From Streptomyces bluensis (GTDB lineage: Bacteria > Actinomycetota > Actinomycetes > Streptomycetales > Streptomycetaceae), in contig NZ_BMVM01000008.1 in NCBI RefSeq assembly GCF_014650715.1, forward strand, positions 1 through 64,000: a stretch of 64,000 nucleotides of DNA. Reading direction: 5' to 3'. A program made the position numbers and the translations under genes. The notes beneath the pieces are model-generated. The model ran no database searches. It saw nothing but the letters and a program-made list of their open reading frames with translations, and was not told the DNA's origin. Below are positions 1-9,343 of the stretch, piece after piece; position 1 is the stretch's first letter, and each line of letters begins with the position of its first letter.

Positions 1-330
1 CTTTTGGCACGCTGTTGAGTTCTCAAGGAACGGACGCTTCCTTTGTACTCACCCGAGAAACTCTCTCGCGGCTTTCCTCCGGGCGCTTCCCTTCGGTGTT
101 TCCGACTCTATCAGATCTTTTTCCGATCCGATTTCCTCGGCGCTTTCCAGGTCAGTCGCTTTCGCGCTTCCCTTTCCGGCGGTTCCGACTTTATCAGAAG
201 TTTTGGGCCGGACTGACCGGCGTCCATTTCTGAATCATCGGGAGGGGCTTCGTCGAAATCGATGTATCGAGGTTTCGAGAAGCGGATAGATGCTCACTGT
301 CGCCACCGGGGAGAGGTCCCCTCTAGGCAA
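1..330 (-). other. Leader of an rRNA operon (16S gene off the left edge)
   Basis: Read on the minus strand, this is the transcribed leader that precedes 16S rRNA in Streptomyces. Just inside the left edge it carries the conserved boxA-type sequence CCTTGAGAACTCAACAGCG (positions 6-28), known in actinobacteria as part of the rRNA antitermination and processing signal. Further upstream are two related segments, GATAGAGTCGGAAAC near 105 and GATAAAGTCGGAACC near 188, which look like tandem promoter or processing modules. The 16S gene itself is not in the window. I identified the segment by recall of Streptomyces rrn leaders. The ORFs that cross it are not credible. Confidence 0.8.
105..216 (-). 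promoter_or_regulatory. Possible additional tandem rRNA promoters
   Basis: Two -10-like hexamers on the minus strand, TAAAGT (188-193) and TAGAGT (105-110), lie in nearly repeated contexts. Streptomyces rrn operons commonly have several tandem promoters. No convincing -35 accompanies either box, so these could instead be processing sites. Confidence 0.4.
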
Positions 331-337
331 CTGTTCA

Positions 338-366
338 AACCTACCTCCCCACACGACCCGTGTCAA
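338..366 (-). promoter_or_regulatory. Strong vegetative promoter of the rRNA operon
   Basis: On the minus strand a consensus -35 TTGACA (361-366) is followed by a 17-bp spacer and the -10 TAGGTT (338-343). This matches the HrdB consensus, with initiation expected near 330. It is the best vegetative promoter in the window and drives the leader towards the 16S gene beyond the left edge. Confidence 0.8.
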
Positions 367-461
367 CGGGTCCTGCGAGGCGAGGACGAGGTTAACAGCT
401 CGCCGGGGGTGCCTGCACATCGGCACTGCGCCTACGTGCCTGCCGGGCGCATCTACTGCTG

Positions 462-1469
462 TCAGGCGGCCGTCGGAACGGCGGCGCTCCGTTCGGGTTC
501 GGCCAGGTCTCCCATGTTCCCGGCACGGGCCGCGCGGCCGCCCAGGACGTAGACGTACGCGAGGAAGGCCAGTTCCGCGGCGACGCCGATGCCGATGCGG
601 GCCCAGGTGGGGAGGCCGGAGGGGGTGACGAAGCCTTCGATGGCACCGGAGACGAAGAGGACCAGGGCCAGGCCCAAGGCCATGCCCAGGGCGGCGCGGC
701 CCTCCTCGGCAAGAGCAGCTCGGCGGGTGCGGGGGCCCGGATCGATGAGGGTCCAGCCGAGGCGCAGGCCTGTTCCGGCGGCCACGAAGACGGCAGTCAG
801 TTCCAGGAGGCCGTGCGGGAGGATGAGGCCGAGGAACACATCGAGGCGGCCGGCCGAGGACATCAGGCCGATGCCCACGCCCAGGTTCAGCATGTTCAGG
901 AAGAGGATCCAGAGCACCGGCAGGCCGAGGAAGACACCCAGGACGAGGCACATGGCGGCCGCCTGGGCGTTGTTCGTCCACACCTGGGCCGCGAAGGACG
1001 TGGCGGGGTGACTTGAGTAGTAGGTCTCGTACTCGCCTCCGGGGCGAGTGAGCTCACGCAGTTGGTCCGGGGCCGCGATCGAGGACTGGATCTCCGGGTG
1101 CGTGCCGATCCACCACCCCAGGAGGGCCGCTACGGCGATGGACAGGAGTGCGGTGGGTGCCCACCAGTGGCGGGAGCGGTAGACCGCGGCGGGGAAACCG
1201 TGGGCGAGGAACCGGGTGACATCGCGCCAGGAGGCGCGCCGGGTGCCTGTCACGGCACTACGCGCGCGTGCCACCAGTTGGCTGAGGCGCCCGGTGAGCT
1301 GGGGGTCCGGGGCGCTGGACTGGATCACTGAGAGGTGGGTGGCGGTGCGCTGATAGAGGGTGACCAGTTCGTCGACCTCGGCGCCGCTGAGGCGTCGCTG
1401 GTTCCGGAGCAGTGCGTCGAGGCGGTCCCACTCGCCGCGATGAGCGGACACGAAGACGTCGAGGTCCAT
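462..1469 (-). CDS. Stage II sporulation protein M-like membrane protein
   Basis: The 335-residue protein has a soluble helical N-terminus (about 1-100) and then several hydrophobic segments (about 103-125, 170-205, 212-238, 260-282 and 292-312), the layout of SpoIIM-domain proteins. In Bacillus SpoIIM belongs to the septal peptidoglycan-remodelling complex. The role of the actinobacterial paralogue is not established. It starts at ATG and is divergent from an RDD membrane protein across 119 bp, a pairing I recall from other streptomycetes, so the two may act in one membrane assembly. Its stop lies about 96 bp from the rRNA promoter. The C-terminal tail is polar. Confidence 0.85.
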   Translation of the reverse strand: MDLDVFVSAHRGEWDRLDALLRNQRRLSGAEVDELVTLYQRTATHLSVIQSSAPDPQLTGRLSQLVARARSAVTGTRRASWRDVTRFLAHGFPAAVYRSRHWWAPTALLSIAVAALLGWWIGTHPEIQSSIAAPDQLRELTRPGGEYETYYSSHPATSFAAQVWTNNAQAAAMCLVLGVFLGLPVLWILFLNMLNLGVGIGLMSSAGRLDVFLGLILPHGLLELTAVFVAAGTGLRLGWTLIDPGPRTRRAALAEEGRAALGMALGLALVLFVSGAIEGFVTPSGLPTWARIGIGVAAELAFLAYVYVLGGRAARAGNMGDLAEPERSAAVPTAA

Positions 1470-1588
1470 CCGGTTTGCTGCTCCTCGTCCTGTCGTACTG
1501 CGTGTCAGCTTGTCGTACCGGGGCGCGATGTGCCCTCAGCTTGGCAGACTGGCGGTTCTCGGGGCAGGTCAGGGGAAGGAACAAGTAA

Positions 1589-2596
1589 GTGACTGAGCTA
1601 GTGACGGGCGAGGCGGTGGCGCTGGAACTGCGCCCCGCGAAGCTGCCGAGCCGGGCTCTGGCCGTGTTGCTCGACCTGATCGTCGCCTTCGTCGGCTACA
1701 TCGTCGTGACCATGGCACTGGTCCTCTCCACCGCGAGTCTGGACGAGGCGGCGCAGACGGCGATATCGATCGCTGCCTTCTTGCTGGTACTGGTGGGCGG
1801 GCCGATCGCCGTGGAGACACTCAGCCACGGGCGTTCGCTGGGGAAGCTGGCGTTCGGGCTGCGGGTGGTGCGGGACGACGGTGGGCCGATCCGATTTCGA
1901 CATGCGTTGGTGCGTGGCGCGGTCGGCGTGGTCGAGATTCTTATGACGCTGGGGGTCATCGCGTGTATCGCCTCGCTGGTGTCGGCGCGCGGGCGACGGC
2001 TCGGTGACGTGTTCGCGGGGACGCTGGTCGTGCGGGAGAGGGTGCCGGCCGGGCGCACGCCGTTCGTGCCTCCGCCACCGCAGTGGCTGGCAGGGCGATT
2101 CTCCGAGCTCGATCTCTCGGCCGTCCCGGATGGGCTGTGGCTGGCCGTCCGGCAGTACCTGACGCGGATGCAGCAGCTTGATCCGCAGGTCGGGCAGGCG
2201 ATGGCGGAACGACTTGCCTCCGATCTCGTTGCGGTAACGGGGTCTCCGGCGCCACAGGGTGTTCCGGCGGCCGCTTATCTGGCGGCCGTGATGCAGGAAC
2301 GACAGGCGCGGGAGGCCCAGCGGGCGTTCGGGGGCGGGGCGGCTGTCGGCATGGGCCCGTCCGGCCCCGTGCCGGGGCCGTCTGTCGGAGCCCCAGGCTG
2401 GGGCGGACCGGTCCAGCCGCCCGCCTACCAACCCCAGGGCTCGTATCCGCCCCCGGCAGCAGGCGGGCCCGAGGCACAGCTCCCGACCGCGCTGCCGCCA
2501 TCCCCGTCACCGCAGGGCTCCGAGCCTGCGCCGTCCCAGGTCGCCGCAACCGAGCAGACCGACCGGCCTGTCACTGGATTCGTGCCGCCTGCGTGA
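1589..2596 (+). CDS. RDD family membrane protein
   Basis: The 335-residue protein starts at GTG with AAGGAA about ten bases upstream. The RDD domain occupies roughly residues 10-155. It has an early Arg (KLPSRALAVLLDL), two membrane segments (about 25-75), the LGKLAFGLRVV loop and a third hydrophobic stretch ending GDVFAGTLVV. RDD proteins are small multispan membrane proteins of unclear transport function. The middle is soluble, and residues after about 240 are Gly/Pro/Gln-rich and probably disordered. It diverges from the SpoIIM-like gene and converges with the next gene, leaving 21 bp. Confidence 0.85.
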   Translation: MTELVTGEAVALELRPAKLPSRALAVLLDLIVAFVGYIVVTMALVLSTASLDEAAQTAISIAAFLLVLVGGPIAVETLSHGRSLGKLAFGLRVVRDDGGPIRFRHALVRGAVGVVEILMTLGVIACIASLVSARGRRLGDVFAGTLVVRERVPAGRTPFVPPPPQWLAGRFSELDLSAVPDGLWLAVRQYLTRMQQLDPQVGQAMAERLASDLVAVTGSPAPQGVPAAAYLAAVMQERQAREAQRAFGGGAAVGMGPSGPVPGPSVGAPGWGGPVQPPAYQPQGSYPPPAAGGPEAQLPTALPPSPSPQGSEPAPSQVAATEQTDRPVTGFVPPA

Positions 2597-2617
2597 GGCG
2601 GAGTGCTGCGTCCTGCG

Positions 2618-3232
2618 TCAGCTGAACACCGATGGCGGTGATTCGAGGTGCTGCAGCTCGATTCCGGGGCCCGCCAGGACCACGTCGCCGGCGATGTGGA
2701 TGGTGTGCTGCTCACCTGTGTCCAGGGCTGTGACCTGGTATTCGTCCACGGTCAGGGGGCCGTTGTCAGTGGCGTGTGCTTCTCTTGCGATCAAGGCCCA
2801 GGACTGGTCGACGGTGCGTGGGGCGAGGACCGGGTCCGTGAAGGTGACGAGGCGTACGCGGGTTGCGGACGCGGAGGGGGTGAGGCGCAGGAGACGAGTG
2901 GTGGCGATGAGGAATGCGGGGGAGGTGCCGGTGAAGGCGTGGGCGCGGACATTGCCTTCGGTGGCATGCGCACCGGTGGGGTCGGTGCGGACCCAGGTGA
3001 CGCCGTCGAGGGCGGCGCCGCGGACCTGCCAGCTCGCGGCGTGGAGTTCGAGACGGATGGGGCGGCCGAGGTCGTCGAGGGCGAGGTCGACGGAGCCGGC
3101 GTGGTCGCCGGAGGGGGTCGTGACTTGGGAGACATAGCGCCAGCCGGAGGGGCCGGGCGCGCACTGGAAGTGTTCTTCGGCGAGGAGGGAGTGGTCGTGC
3201 GGATCGTGGAGCGAATAGCGGCCGCGGGGCAT
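2618..3232 (-). CDS. Conserved hypothetical protein
   Basis: The 204-residue soluble protein has no signal peptide, membrane segment or motif that I recognise. The N-terminus is His/Asp-rich (YSLHDPHDHSLL), and the rest looks like a beta-rich fold with many Thr, Val and Leu. Start ATG. It lies downstream of ahcY on the same strand, separated by a strong terminator-like hairpin at 3297-3335, so it is probably transcribed separately. Function unknown. Confidence 0.7.
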   Translation of the reverse strand: MPRGRYSLHDPHDHSLLAEEHFQCAPGPSGWRYVSQVTTPSGDHAGSVDLALDDLGRPIRLELHAASWQVRGAALDGVTWVRTDPTGAHATEGNVRAHAFTGTSPAFLIATTRLLRLTPSASATRVRLVTFTDPVLAPRTVDQSWALIAREAHATDNGPLTVDEYQVTALDTGEQHTIHIAGDVVLAGPGIELQHLESPPSVFS

Positions 3233-3296
3233 GGGGGGTCCTGGAGCTTGACGGGCTGCTGGTCCGGGCGTCCTGGCGGACGCTGGTCCGGCGGTA

Positions 3297-3335
3297 CGGG
3301 CAGGCCCCCGGCACGGGGGTGCGGGGGCCTGCCCG
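3297..3335 (-). terminator. Hairpin between ahcY and the next gene
   Basis: A perfect 14-bp stem (3297-3310 with 3322-3335, CGGGCAGGCCCCCG arm) closes an 11-nt loop about 140 nt after the ahcY stop. There is no U-tract, as is usual for Streptomyces terminators. Confidence 0.65.
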
Positions 3336-3427
3336 GGACCTGCTGTCCGGGCGAGCGCGTCAGTGCACGGACGCGCTCAACAGCTGTGACGACTCGGTAG
3401 CCGTGGCGGAGATCCGCCCGGCGGACC

Positions 3428-3477
3428 GGTCAGTACCGGCACTGGTCAGTAGCGGCAGTGGTCAGTAGCGGTAGTGG

Positions 3478-3491
<14 letters not shown>
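3428..3491. repeat. Four 16-bp tandem repeats spanning the ahcY stop codon
   Basis: Four head-to-tail 16-bp units start at 3428, 3444, 3460 and 3476. The last two are identical and the others differ at one or two positions. The ahcY stop (3478-3480) lies in the last unit. On the coding strand each unit reads about CCACTACCGCTACTGA, so the array copies the codons for the conserved HYRY-stop end of the enzyme. Confidence 0.9.
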
Positions 3492-4935
<1,444 letters not shown>

Positions 4936-5256
4936 TGCGAGCTGCTCCTCGGTGTCGGGTCGAGGGTGGTTACGGCTGGTCTGCGCGGCGGCGGGCACAG
5001 GGGTGCCCGAAGAGGACACGGGCATGCCCGCGTGCGCGCAGCGCAGTCCGTCGGAGGCCCTCTCTCCCTCGGTCGGTCCGTGGTGGGACCGCCCGACCGC
5101 CATCAGCAGCGACGTCTGGCTCCGTCCCAAGCTACACGGTCGGCCCTGCTGTCCCCAGTCCGCCTCCGCGGTCCGCCTCCGTGCGGATCCGGTCAAGGGC
5201 GGGTGGTTCGGGGGGTGATGGTGCCGGGCGGGGGCTGGCGCGGGGCTGTGACGCGG

Positions 5257-5287
5257 CAGGGCCCGCCGAGCAGTTCGGCGGGCCCTG
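5257..5287 (-). terminator. Terminator of the CDF transporter gene
   Basis: A perfect 13-bp inverted repeat (5257-5269 and 5275-5287, arm CAGGGCCCGCCGA) has a 5-nt loop and lies about 40 nt after the transporter stop. Confidence 0.75.
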
Positions 5288-5300
5288 GTTCGGTTGGTGT

Positions 5301-5338
5301 GACCGTCAGTGGTCGGTGCGACCGTCAGTGGTCGGCGG
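5301..5338. repeat. 19-bp duplication across the CDF stop codon
   Basis: Two direct copies of a 19-bp unit (5301-5319 and 5320-5338) differ only at the last bases. The transporter stop (5325-5327) is in the second copy, so the first duplicates the end of the gene into the 3' flank. Confidence 0.8.
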
Positions 5339-6302
5339 TCTGGACGGGGCCGCCGGGGCTGGCCTCGGGGTCCGGGCCCTTCGCGGCCTCCACGTCGCTG
5401 TAGATGTCCGGCTCAAGGTAGATGACGCGGGCGATCGGGACGGATTCGCGGACGCGGGCCTCGGCGGCGTTGATGGCGGTGGCGACCTCGGTGGCGGTGT
5501 CGTCGTGCTGGACGGCGATCTTGGCGGCGACCAGGAGCTCCTCGGGGCCGAGGTGGAGCGTGCGCATGTGGATGACGCCCGTGACGCTGTCGCCGTCGAC
5601 GAGGGCCTTTTCGATCTTGGCGACCTCTTCGGCGCCCGCGGCCTCGCCGAGCAGCAGCGACTTGGTCTCCAGGGCCAGGACGACCGCGATCAGGATGAGC
5701 AGGATGCCGATCAGGAGCGTGCCGATGCCGTCCCAGACGCCCTCGCCGGTGAGCAGGGCGAGGCCCACGCCGCCCAGCGCGAGGATCAGGCCGACCAGCG
5801 CGCCGAGGTCCTCCAGGAGGACGACGGGCAGTTCGGGGGCCTTGGCGTGACGGACGAAGTCCTTCCAGGACTTCTTGCCGCGCAGGGCGTTGGACTCCTT
5901 GATGGCGGTGCGGAAGGAGATTGACTCCGCGATAATCGCGAAGACGAGAACGCCGACCGGCCAGTACCAGTTGTCCAGTTCGTGCGGGTGCAGGATCTTC
6001 TGGTAGCCCTCGTAGAGGGCGAACATGCCGCCGACCGAGAAGAGGATGATCGAGACGAGGAAGGCGTAGATGTAGCGCTCGCGGCCGTAGCCGAACGGGT
6101 GCTGCGGTGTCGCCTCGCGCTGTGCCTTCTTGCCGCCGACGAGCAGCAGGGCCTGGTTGCCCGAGTCGGCCAGCGAGTGCACCCCCTCGGCAAGCATCGA
6201 GGACGATCCACTGAAGGCGAACGCCACGAACTTCGATACCGCGATCGCGAGGTTGGCGCCGAGTGCCGCCACGATCGCTTTGGTGCCGCCTGACGCGCTC
6301 AT
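5325..6302 (-). CDS. Cation diffusion facilitator (CDF) family transporter
   Basis: The 325-residue membrane protein resembles CDF divalent-metal/proton antiporters. Membrane segments fall at about residues 8-28, 38-55 (SMLAEGVHSLADSGNQALL, the His/Asp-bearing metal helix), 80-100, 115-135, 165-185 and 190-210. The C-terminal 100 residues form the cytoplasmic metal-sensing domain (HMRTLHLGPEELLVAAKIAV). The sequence is closer to the ZnT9-like branch than to CzcD. Start ATG. It lies between ahcY and manA on the same strand, with a terminator after it, so it is probably its own unit. The metal cannot be told from sequence; Zn or Mn is plausible. Confidence 0.9.
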   Translation of the reverse strand: MSASGGTKAIVAALGANLAIAVSKFVAFAFSGSSSMLAEGVHSLADSGNQALLLVGGKKAQREATPQHPFGYGRERYIYAFLVSIILFSVGGMFALYEGYQKILHPHELDNWYWPVGVLVFAIIAESISFRTAIKESNALRGKKSWKDFVRHAKAPELPVVLLEDLGALVGLILALGGVGLALLTGEGVWDGIGTLLIGILLILIAVVLALETKSLLLGEAAGAEEVAKIEKALVDGDSVTGVIHMRTLHLGPEELLVAAKIAVQHDDTATEVATAINAAEARVRESVPIARVIYLEPDIYSDVEAAKGPDPEASPGGPVQTADH

Positions 6303-6472
6303 GTGTCCGGGATGTCCCTTCGCTTACGCTTTTGTGCGTCGTTTTGTCCGTCGTCGGCCGGGCCTTGCCCGCCATTTGCAGTGGGCATTGTTGCAGCCCG
6401 GTCCGACGCCGGTGTGCCAGGTCTTTCGTTCCGATGGCTTTCAGGCGTTCGTCGACGCCTTCCGGCTGTCGG

Positions 6473-7624
6473 TCAGGCGACCACCGTGGCGCGGAAGACC
6501 GTGCCGGCTCCGGAGACCTGGGCCTTTTCGCCGGCCGGTACGAAGACGGACTCACCGGGGCGGAGCGGGTGTTCGCCGGCCTGTACGGAGCCCGCCGTGC
6601 ACAGCAGGATCTGCGGGGTCGCGCGCGTCAGGTCGTGGGCGGCGGAGCCCTCGGGGAGGACGTAGCGGGAGAGGCGGAACTCGTCGGTGGGGGTTTCGTA
6701 GACCTCTTCGCCGTCCGGGGACGCCTCGGGGCGCAGGACGCCGGGGTCGCCGGCCTCGAAGCGGACGATGCGCAGGAGTTCGGGGATGTCGACGTGCTTG
6801 GGGGTCAGGCCGCAGCGCAGGACGTTGTCCGAGTTGGCCATGATCTCGACGCCGAGGCCGTTCAGGTACGCGTGTGGGACGCCCGCGCCGAGGAACAGCG
6901 CCTCGCCGGGCTGGAGGCGGACGTGGTTGAGCAGCATGGCGGCGATGACGCCGGGGTCGCCCGGGTAGTGGTGGGCGATGTCGGCGTACGGAGCGTAGGC
7001 GCCGCCGAGGCGTTCGCAGGCGGCCGCGGTCTCGTGGACCGTCTCGGCCATCTGTCCGGGGTCGGCCGACAGTACGGCGGTCAGCACCTCGCGCAGGGCT
7101 GCCTCTTCGGGGTGGGCGTGCAGCAGGTCGACGTACGGCTTCAGGGAGTCGATGTCGAGTCCCGCGAGCAGGTCGGCGGCCTGCGCGGGGTCCCGGAAGC
7201 CGCACAGGCCGTCGAACTCCGTGAGGGCACAGATCAGTTCGGGCTTGTGGTTGGCGTCCTTGTAGTTGCGGTGGCCGGCGTCCACGGGGATGCCACGGCG
7301 TTCCTCGTCCTCGTAGCCCTCCCTCGCCTGGTGGAGGTCGGGGTGCACCTGGAGGGAGAGGGGTGCGCCGGCGGCGAGGATCTTCAGAAGGAAGGGGAGG
7401 CGGGGGCCGAACTTGGCGACCGTCCGGTCCCCCAGCTCCCGCTCCGGGGCTCCGTCGATCACCTCGGTGAGGGGGCCGCGTGCGGTGCGTGAGGGCGCGC
7501 CGGGGTGGGCGCCCATCCACATCTCCGCCTGTGGTTCGCCGGTCGGCTCCACGCCCAGGAGGTGCGGTATGGCGGTCGTGGAGCCCCAGGCGTAGGGGCG
7601 GACGGTGTTCTTGAGGCGGTCCAT
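6473..7624 (-). CDS. manA: Mannose-6-phosphate isomerase, class I
   Basis: The zinc enzyme interconverts fructose-6-phosphate and mannose-6-phosphate and feeds GDP-mannose and mannosylated envelope glycans. The 383-residue protein shows the class I marks: PYAWGSTTAIPHLLG at the N-terminus, a Zn-ligand segment SLQVHPD, NHKPELICALTEFDGLCGFR, and GVPHAYLNGLGVEIMANSDNVLRCGLT with the active-site Arg. Start ATG. The gene after it upstream (SIS protein), Trm112 and manB run the same way, making a mannose-activation cluster. A 66-bp gap separates it from the SIS gene, compatible with co-transcription. Confidence 0.95.
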   Translation of the reverse strand: MDRLKNTVRPYAWGSTTAIPHLLGVEPTGEPQAEMWMGAHPGAPSRTARGPLTEVIDGAPERELGDRTVAKFGPRLPFLLKILAAGAPLSLQVHPDLHQAREGYEDEERRGIPVDAGHRNYKDANHKPELICALTEFDGLCGFRDPAQAADLLAGLDIDSLKPYVDLLHAHPEEAALREVLTAVLSADPGQMAETVHETAAACERLGGAYAPYADIAHHYPGDPGVIAAMLLNHVRLQPGEALFLGAGVPHAYLNGLGVEIMANSDNVLRCGLTPKHVDIPELLRIVRFEAGDPGVLRPEASPDGEEVYETPTDEFRLSRYVLPEGSAAHDLTRATPQILLCTAGSVQAGEHPLRPGESVFVPAGEKAQVSGAGTVFRATVVA

Positions 7625-7690
7625 GGTTCCTTTTGTCTCCGGTGCGTACGCTGCTCGGCCCCGGTGCTGGTCACGGGGTGCGAGCCCACT

Positions 7691-8818
7691 TCACGTCGCT
7701 GAGGCGAGCGCCAGGTAAACGGCGGCGAAATCCGTGACGGCGATCAGCTCCGCGAGGGTCTCCAGGTCGCCGCCCTGTTCGGGTTCGAGTTCGCTGATCG
7801 CGGTGTCGTGGGTGAGAGCCAGTTCGCGGGCGGCGGGGGCGGCGCTGAGGGCGCCGCCCGCCCGGTCGCGCAGCAGCACCACGCGCGCGTGGAGGGCGGC
7901 CTGCTCCTCGACGCGGTCGCGGAAGAAGTCGTCGGGGTCGGCGCCCGCGGCCAGTGCGCCGGAGAGCAGGACCGTGTGCGAGACGAGCGCCTCCGGAAGC
8001 TGGGCGGCCAGGGCGGGGCGGCCTGCCAGCTCGGCCAGCGCGGCGGCGAAACGGCGCCCCACGGGACCTGAGGAAAGGCCCTCGGTCCAGATCAGCGGGA
8101 GGGACTCGGCGAGCTCGGCGGCGAGGGTCTTGGCGGGGTTGCTGTAGGTGGCGATGGCCGGTCCGCAGCGCTGGGCGACATGGTCGAGGCGGTCGGCGAC
8201 CTTCTCCAGGCCGTCGGGGGGTGCCGTGATCAGGCCGGTGCGGTCGAGGAGCGCGAGCATCGGGGTGAGCAGCGCCCACAGGAGGCCGGGTGCGGTGGCC
8301 GCCGGGGGTTCGTCCTGTTCGTACGGGGCGGTGGCCATGGGGACGAAGAGGCCGTAGGCGCCCTCTACGGCATCGGTGATCGGGGTGCGGGCGGGAGCTA
8401 CGGCGACGACCGTGCAGCCGCGGCGGTAGGCCTGGTCGACGAGGAGGGAGAGGCCCGCTTCGGTGCCGTCGGGGGTGGCGACCAGGAGGAGGTCGAGAGA
8501 TCCCACCCAGCCGGGGAGTTCCCAGCGGAGGGCGCCCGAGGCGGGGGCCACCCCGGTGGGCTGCAGCCGGGTGACGGGGCAGCCGGAGCCGGCGAGGGTG
8601 CCGAGGAGGTCGGCGACGCCGGCGGACGCGGTGCCGGGGCCCGCGATCAGGACGGCGCGGGGGCGGCCGTCGGGCTTCAGGTCGGGGATGCCGGCCTCGG
8701 TGGCGAGGCGGACGGCGGTGCGGACGCGGGCACCGGCCTCGGCGGCGCCCCGGAGCAGGCCGCGGTGGTCCGCCTCCGCCAGGGCGTCGGGGGTGTCGAG
8801 CAGCGATTCGTCGAGCAT
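7691..8818 (-). CDS. SIS domain protein (phosphoglucose/phosphomannose isomerase-like)
   Basis: The 375-residue protein has two SIS-like alpha/beta halves. The first includes AVLIAGPGTASAGVADLLGTLAG (about 57-80), the second the C-terminal region around residues 200-340. It belongs with the bifunctional PGI/PMI group found beside manA/manB in actinobacteria. The catalytic residues of the archaeal enzymes cannot be confirmed by eye, so it may be a non-catalytic sugar-phosphate-binding protein. Start ATG. It lies between manA and the small Trm112 gene. Confidence 0.8.
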   Translation of the reverse strand: MLDESLLDTPDALAEADHRGLLRGAAEAGARVRTAVRLATEAGIPDLKPDGRPRAVLIAGPGTASAGVADLLGTLAGSGCPVTRLQPTGVAPASGALRWELPGWVGSLDLLLVATPDGTEAGLSLLVDQAYRRGCTVVAVAPARTPITDAVEGAYGLFVPMATAPYEQDEPPAATAPGLLWALLTPMLALLDRTGLITAPPDGLEKVADRLDHVAQRCGPAIATYSNPAKTLAAELAESLPLIWTEGLSSGPVGRRFAAALAELAGRPALAAQLPEALVSHTVLLSGALAAGADPDDFFRDRVEEQAALHARVVLLRDRAGGALSAAPAARELALTHDTAISELEPEQGGDLETLAELIAVTDFAAVYLALASAT

Positions 8819-8850
8819 GGGCGGCAGCCTCCGATCGCCGGTTGCCCTTG

Positions 8851-8880
8851 GTTCCCTTGTCGCCAGTTCCCTTGTCGCCG
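8851..8880. repeat. 15-bp tandem duplication after the Trm112 gene
   Basis: Two adjacent 15-bp copies (8851-8865 and 8866-8880, GTTCCCTTGTCGCC core) have degenerate relatives on both sides. They lie 35 nt beyond the Trm112 stop. Confidence 0.7.
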
Positions 8881-8915
8881 GTTTTCCTCGGCGTACCCGC
8901 TTCTGGGGCCGGGTG

Positions 8916-9086
8916 CTACTCGGGGCGGCGGGCCTCGTCGACGAGGAGTACGGGGATGCCGTCCCGGACGGGGTAGGCGAGGCCGCAGTCCTGGCCCGTG
9001 CAGACCAGCTCGGTGTCCTCCTCCTTGAGGGGGGCGTGGCATGCCGGGCAGGCGAGGATCTCCAGGAGGCCGGCTTCGAGCGGCAT
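8916..9086 (-). CDS. Trm112 family zinc-ribbon protein
   Basis: This 56-residue gene is easily missed. It reads from ATG 9086 to TAG 8916 and has paired cysteines CPAC (about 13-16) and CTGQDC (about 34-39), then AYPVRDGIPVLLVDEAR, the conserved Trm112 end. Trm112 proteins bind zinc and activate partner methyltransferases in eukaryotes and archaea. The bacterial members next to sugar and cell-wall genes have no proven partner. It sits between the SIS gene and manB, which suggests a tie to that pathway, but this is only context. Confidence 0.9.
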   Translation of the reverse strand: MPLEAGLLEILACPACHAPLKEEDTELVCTGQDCGLAYPVRDGIPVLLVDEARRPE

Positions 9087-9185
9087 GGGCGTGTCCTTCC
9101 GAACGTGGATGCGGCCTGGTCAGCGTACCGCTGTGGGGCGGCTGCCGCCGGGGGGTGGAGGGGGGTTGGTGGGGGTGCCTGTGGG

Positions 9186-9250
9186 GGATGTCGCCCCCGC
9201 CGCCCCTACCCGTCCCATCCCCGGGGGCTCCGCCCCCAGATCCCCTCGGG
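9186..9250. repeat. Interspersed Streptomyces hairpin repeat, copy A
   Basis: A segment with GTCGCCCCCGCCGCCCCTACC followed by a GGGGGC-TCC-GCCCCC hairpin (9223-9237) recurs nearly identically at 13962-14022. It lies in the 257-bp gap between manB and the Trm112 gene, where it could end manB transcription. A second genus-type motif, a GGTTCCCCGCGCCC core, follows at 9301-9319. Confidence 0.75.
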
Positions 9251-9343
9251 GGGAGGGTGGTTGGGGGCGGCGGGTCTGTGCGGGACGGTTGGTGGCTGGT
9301 CGCGCGGTTCCCCGCGCCCGCAGGCCCCCCCTGGGCTCCCCTC

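Noticed and set aside
235..981. Long minus-strand reading over the rRNA promoter region
   Set aside because: It overlaps the SpoIIM-like gene in another frame and is Arg/Pro-rich with no coding bias.
4936..5200. SAH riboswitch ahead of ahcY
   Set aside because: The CCGAGGAGC near the start is only the ribosome-binding site; the other conserved blocks of the motif are not present.
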